Shown here piece by piece: positions 63,201 through 64,000 of a stretch of 64,000 bases of DNA. Under the pieces are notes generated by a model. The model did no database searches and was not told where the DNA came from. It saw only the letters and a program-made list of their open reading frames with translations. Position 1 is the stretch's first letter. Each line of letters opens with the position of its first letter. Source of the stretch: Streptomyces sp. TG1A-8. Its GTDB lineage: Bacteria; Actinomycetota; Actinomycetes; Streptomycetales; Streptomycetaceae. The translations under genes were made by a program, and so were the position numbers. The DNA is taken from assembly GCF_030499535.1 (NCBI RefSeq), contig NZ_JASTLB010000001.1, forward strand, positions 6,014,001 to 6,078,000, written 5' to 3'.

Positions 63201-64000
63201 CTTCGACCATGTGGGTGATGCGGTCGGTGGGGTAGTCGGGGTCGAGGGGGACGAAGGCGGCGCCGGCTTTGAGGATGCCGAGGATGGTGGTGATCAGGTC
63301 GGGGGTGCGGTCGAGGCAGACGGCGATGAGGGTGTCGGGGGTGGTGCCGGTGGTGCGCAGGTGGTGGGCGAGTTGGTTGGCGCGGGCGTTGAGTTGTGCG
63401 TAGGTCCACTGCTGGGTGCCGTGGGTGAGGGCGATGGCGTCGGGGCTGGTGGTGACGCGGTCCTCGATGAGCTGGTGGATGGTGGCGGTGTCGGGGTAGG
63501 GGCCGGTGGTGCCGTTCCAGTCGACCAGGACCTGCCGCCGCTCCCGCTCGGTGAGCATGTTCAACTCGGAGAGGCGGGCTCGCGGAGTGGCCGCGGCGGA
63601 GGCGGCGAGGGTGGCGAAGTGACCGGCCATCCGCTCCACCGTCGCCCGCTCGAACAGATCCGTCCGGTACTCGAGCGCCGCCAGTAGCTCACCGTCCGCC
63701 TCCGCCGCTGTCAGCTGGAGGTCGAACTTGGCGTCCTGGCCCCGTACGCCGACCTGTTCGACCGCCAGGCCCGGCAGGCCCCAGGCGTCGCCGTCCGGCG
63801 TGTTCTGGAACACGAACAGGGTCTGGAACAGCGGGTTGCGGGACAGGTTGCGCTCGGGAGTCAGCTCGTCCACCAGGCGTTCGAAGGGCAGGTCCTGGTG
63901 GTCGTAGGCGCCCAGCGCGGTGTCCTTGACGCGGTCGAGGAGCTCGGTGAACGTCGGGTCGCCGGACAGGTCGGTGCGCATGACGAGGGTGTTGACGAAG
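60292..64000 (-). CDS. NRPS module ...C-A-T-E, 5' end beyond the window
   Basis: The 3' part of an NRPS whose start lies past the right edge; the reading frame is open to the last base (FVNTLVMRTDLSG). Order: end of a C domain, an A domain with the same pocket as the terminal module (D-L-T-K-V-G-E-V-A), a T domain of the E-preceding type (LGGDSIISIQMIAKAKK), and an epimerisation domain with HHLAVDGVSWRILLEDL, LEGHGRE, TVGWFTSVFPVAL and VNFNYLGQF. It therefore installs a D-residue, probably D-Asn-type. It is coupled by ATGA to the terminal module. Earlier modules may precede it outside the window. Confidence 0.93.
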   Translation of the reverse strand, partial: FVNTLVMRTDLSGDPTFTELLDRVKDTALGAYDHQDLPFERLVDELTPERNLSRNPLFQTLFVFQNTPDGDAWGLPGLAVEQVGVRGQDAKFDLQLTAAEADGELLAALEYRTDLFERATVERMAGHFATLAASAAATPRARLSELNMLTERERRQVLVDWNGTTGPYPDTATIHQLIEDRVTTSPDAIALTHGTQQWTYAQLNARANQLAHHLRTTGTTPDTLIAVCLDRTPDLITTILGILKAGAAFVPLDPDYPTDRITHMVEDSRATLTITHSNLSNRLPTHTPHLLVDTQWPHTPTHNPTPLATPDHLAYVIYTSGSTGKPKGVALEHRGVVNYLHWCDQNYPAHTPGGIGTILYSSVTFDLTITALFLPLIQGQQLAIPHPQDGQSAFDAAIDLICTNTPISFLKATPSHLEVLAAHLETRHTHHHITTIVAGGENLTPHLVTRLLNHSTTHTTISNEYGATEGSVANVMSLTTTPDPHGDTTTLGRPITNTTAYVLDHHNQPAPIGIPGHALLGGICLARGYHHRPDLTTTRFTPNPLTPPHPDPRTYHTGDLVKWRPDGTLEFIGRIDNQIKLRGYRIELGEIEAALLTHPHIHTTTVTAREDTPGDKRLTAYLVTDAPVDTGSLRAHLQRNLPDYMVPTAFVTLDRLPLTPNGKIDTKALPAPDHHRPHLDTTYTAPRTDTERTLASVWGDILGIDTVGVHDNFFELGGDSIISIQMIAKAKKFGVHLTPRMIFKHQTIAEIAVHAGATTLVDAEQGRVVGEVPLTPIQHWFFEKDLPAFDHFNQAELLATDGLDPEVLRQALSDLIEHHDALRLRCVHGADGWRQYLDDTVDTGVLDVHDLSGVADDDLAPVSLGIAEETQRSLDLAKGPLMRCALLNLGAARGQRLLIAVHHLAVDGVSWRILLEDLGSCYEQRAGGRAPRLPAKTTSFRAWAERLRGFAVSDGARAEFAYWAEAKPAGRVPRDRNGRNDLGSASSVMATLTAEETRALLRDVPRAFSTQINDALLTALAHALRDWTGVDETLIGLEGHGREDLFPDVDLSRTVGWFTSVFPVALRLAPGAGPVESLGSVREQLARVPSKGVGYGILRHLGTPDVASVLGGQPTPEVNFNYLGQFVRDLPGIGRYAAPGEPKGHSISPDGMRWNVLDVTAAVEGDAFGVHIGYSTALHDRCTVERLADGMLRHLRELIAGSADGAADTRRATPGVPLTDVGDTDMAAILKRFSI
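61921..63571. repeat. 1.65-kb direct repeat, copy 2 (A domain of epimerising module)
   Basis: Second copy of the A-domain repeat. On the plus strand it is strikingly G/T-rich (runs such as GGTGGTGGTGTGG), giving a protein rich in Thr, His and Pro between domains that are Ala/Arg-rich like the rest of the genome. Confidence 0.92.

Overview
The window is high-GC actinobacterial chromosome, most likely Streptomyces. The reasons are the base composition, GTG starts, many ATGA/GTGA stop-start overlaps, and actinomycete-typical genes (rppA with a CYP158-like P450 and a MomA-like cupin, murT-gatD, an rsbRST module, an ATP-dependent DNA ligase, SbnA/SbnB-type genes). From memory, gene order from ureG to the DNA ligase resembles the SCO1200-SCO1232 neighbourhood of S. 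coelicolor; I could not check this by alignment.

Region 1 (about 1 to 31 kb) is conserved housekeeping and conserved secondary metabolism. It holds urease accessory genes ureG-ureD, a secreted tripeptidyl-aminopeptidase-like hydrolase, a PlsC acyltransferase, a GlsB-type membrane protein and an rsbR-rsbS-rsbT-rsbX-like stressosome operon followed by a decayed sensor kinase. Next come ornithine aminotransferase plus dimethylargininase with an Lrp-type regulator, a CtaG-like protein, 6-phosphofructokinase, the MurT/GatD lipid II amidation pair, peptide deformylase and a TetR/acyl-CoA dehydrogenase divergon. The last part holds the rppA-P450-cupin operon (tetrahydroxynaphthalene/flaviolin pigments), aldehyde dehydrogenase, NUDIX hydrolase, DNA ligase, an XRE-cupin regulator and a quinone oxidoreductase/acyl-CoA dehydrogenase operon.

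Region 2 (about 31 to 40 kb) looks accessory. It contains a large LuxR-type ATPase regulator, a 73-residue candidate RiPP precursor, a LanM-like class II lanthipeptide synthetase whose cyclase domain appears to lack both zinc-binding cysteines, an S51 peptidase and an HTH regulator preceded by a perfect 14-bp tandem repeat.

Region 3 (about 40 to 64 kb, running off the right edge) is a nonribosomal peptide cluster. One NRPS (40431-49255, minus strand) reads partial C-A-T-C-A-T-C-A-T and is split by a one-base frameshift in a G run. A second (60292 to beyond 64000) reads ...C-A-T-E, and a third (56312-60295) reads C-A-T-TE. Between them, on the plus strand, lies a tightly coupled operon: cobalamin-dependent glutamate (methylaspartate) mutase small and large subunits, a stand-alone AspRS/AsnRS-like catalytic core resembling archaeal asparagine synthetase, an FMN glutamate-synthase-domain protein, and SbnA/SbnB-type genes for L-2,3-diaminopropionate. 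Three A domains carry asparagine-like specificity codes. The simplest reading is a peptide containing asparagine or 3-methylasparagine, at least one D-residue, and diaminopropionate. Two of these A domains are almost identical at DNA level (1.65 kb direct repeat) and differ in composition from their surroundings, which points to recent A-domain copying.
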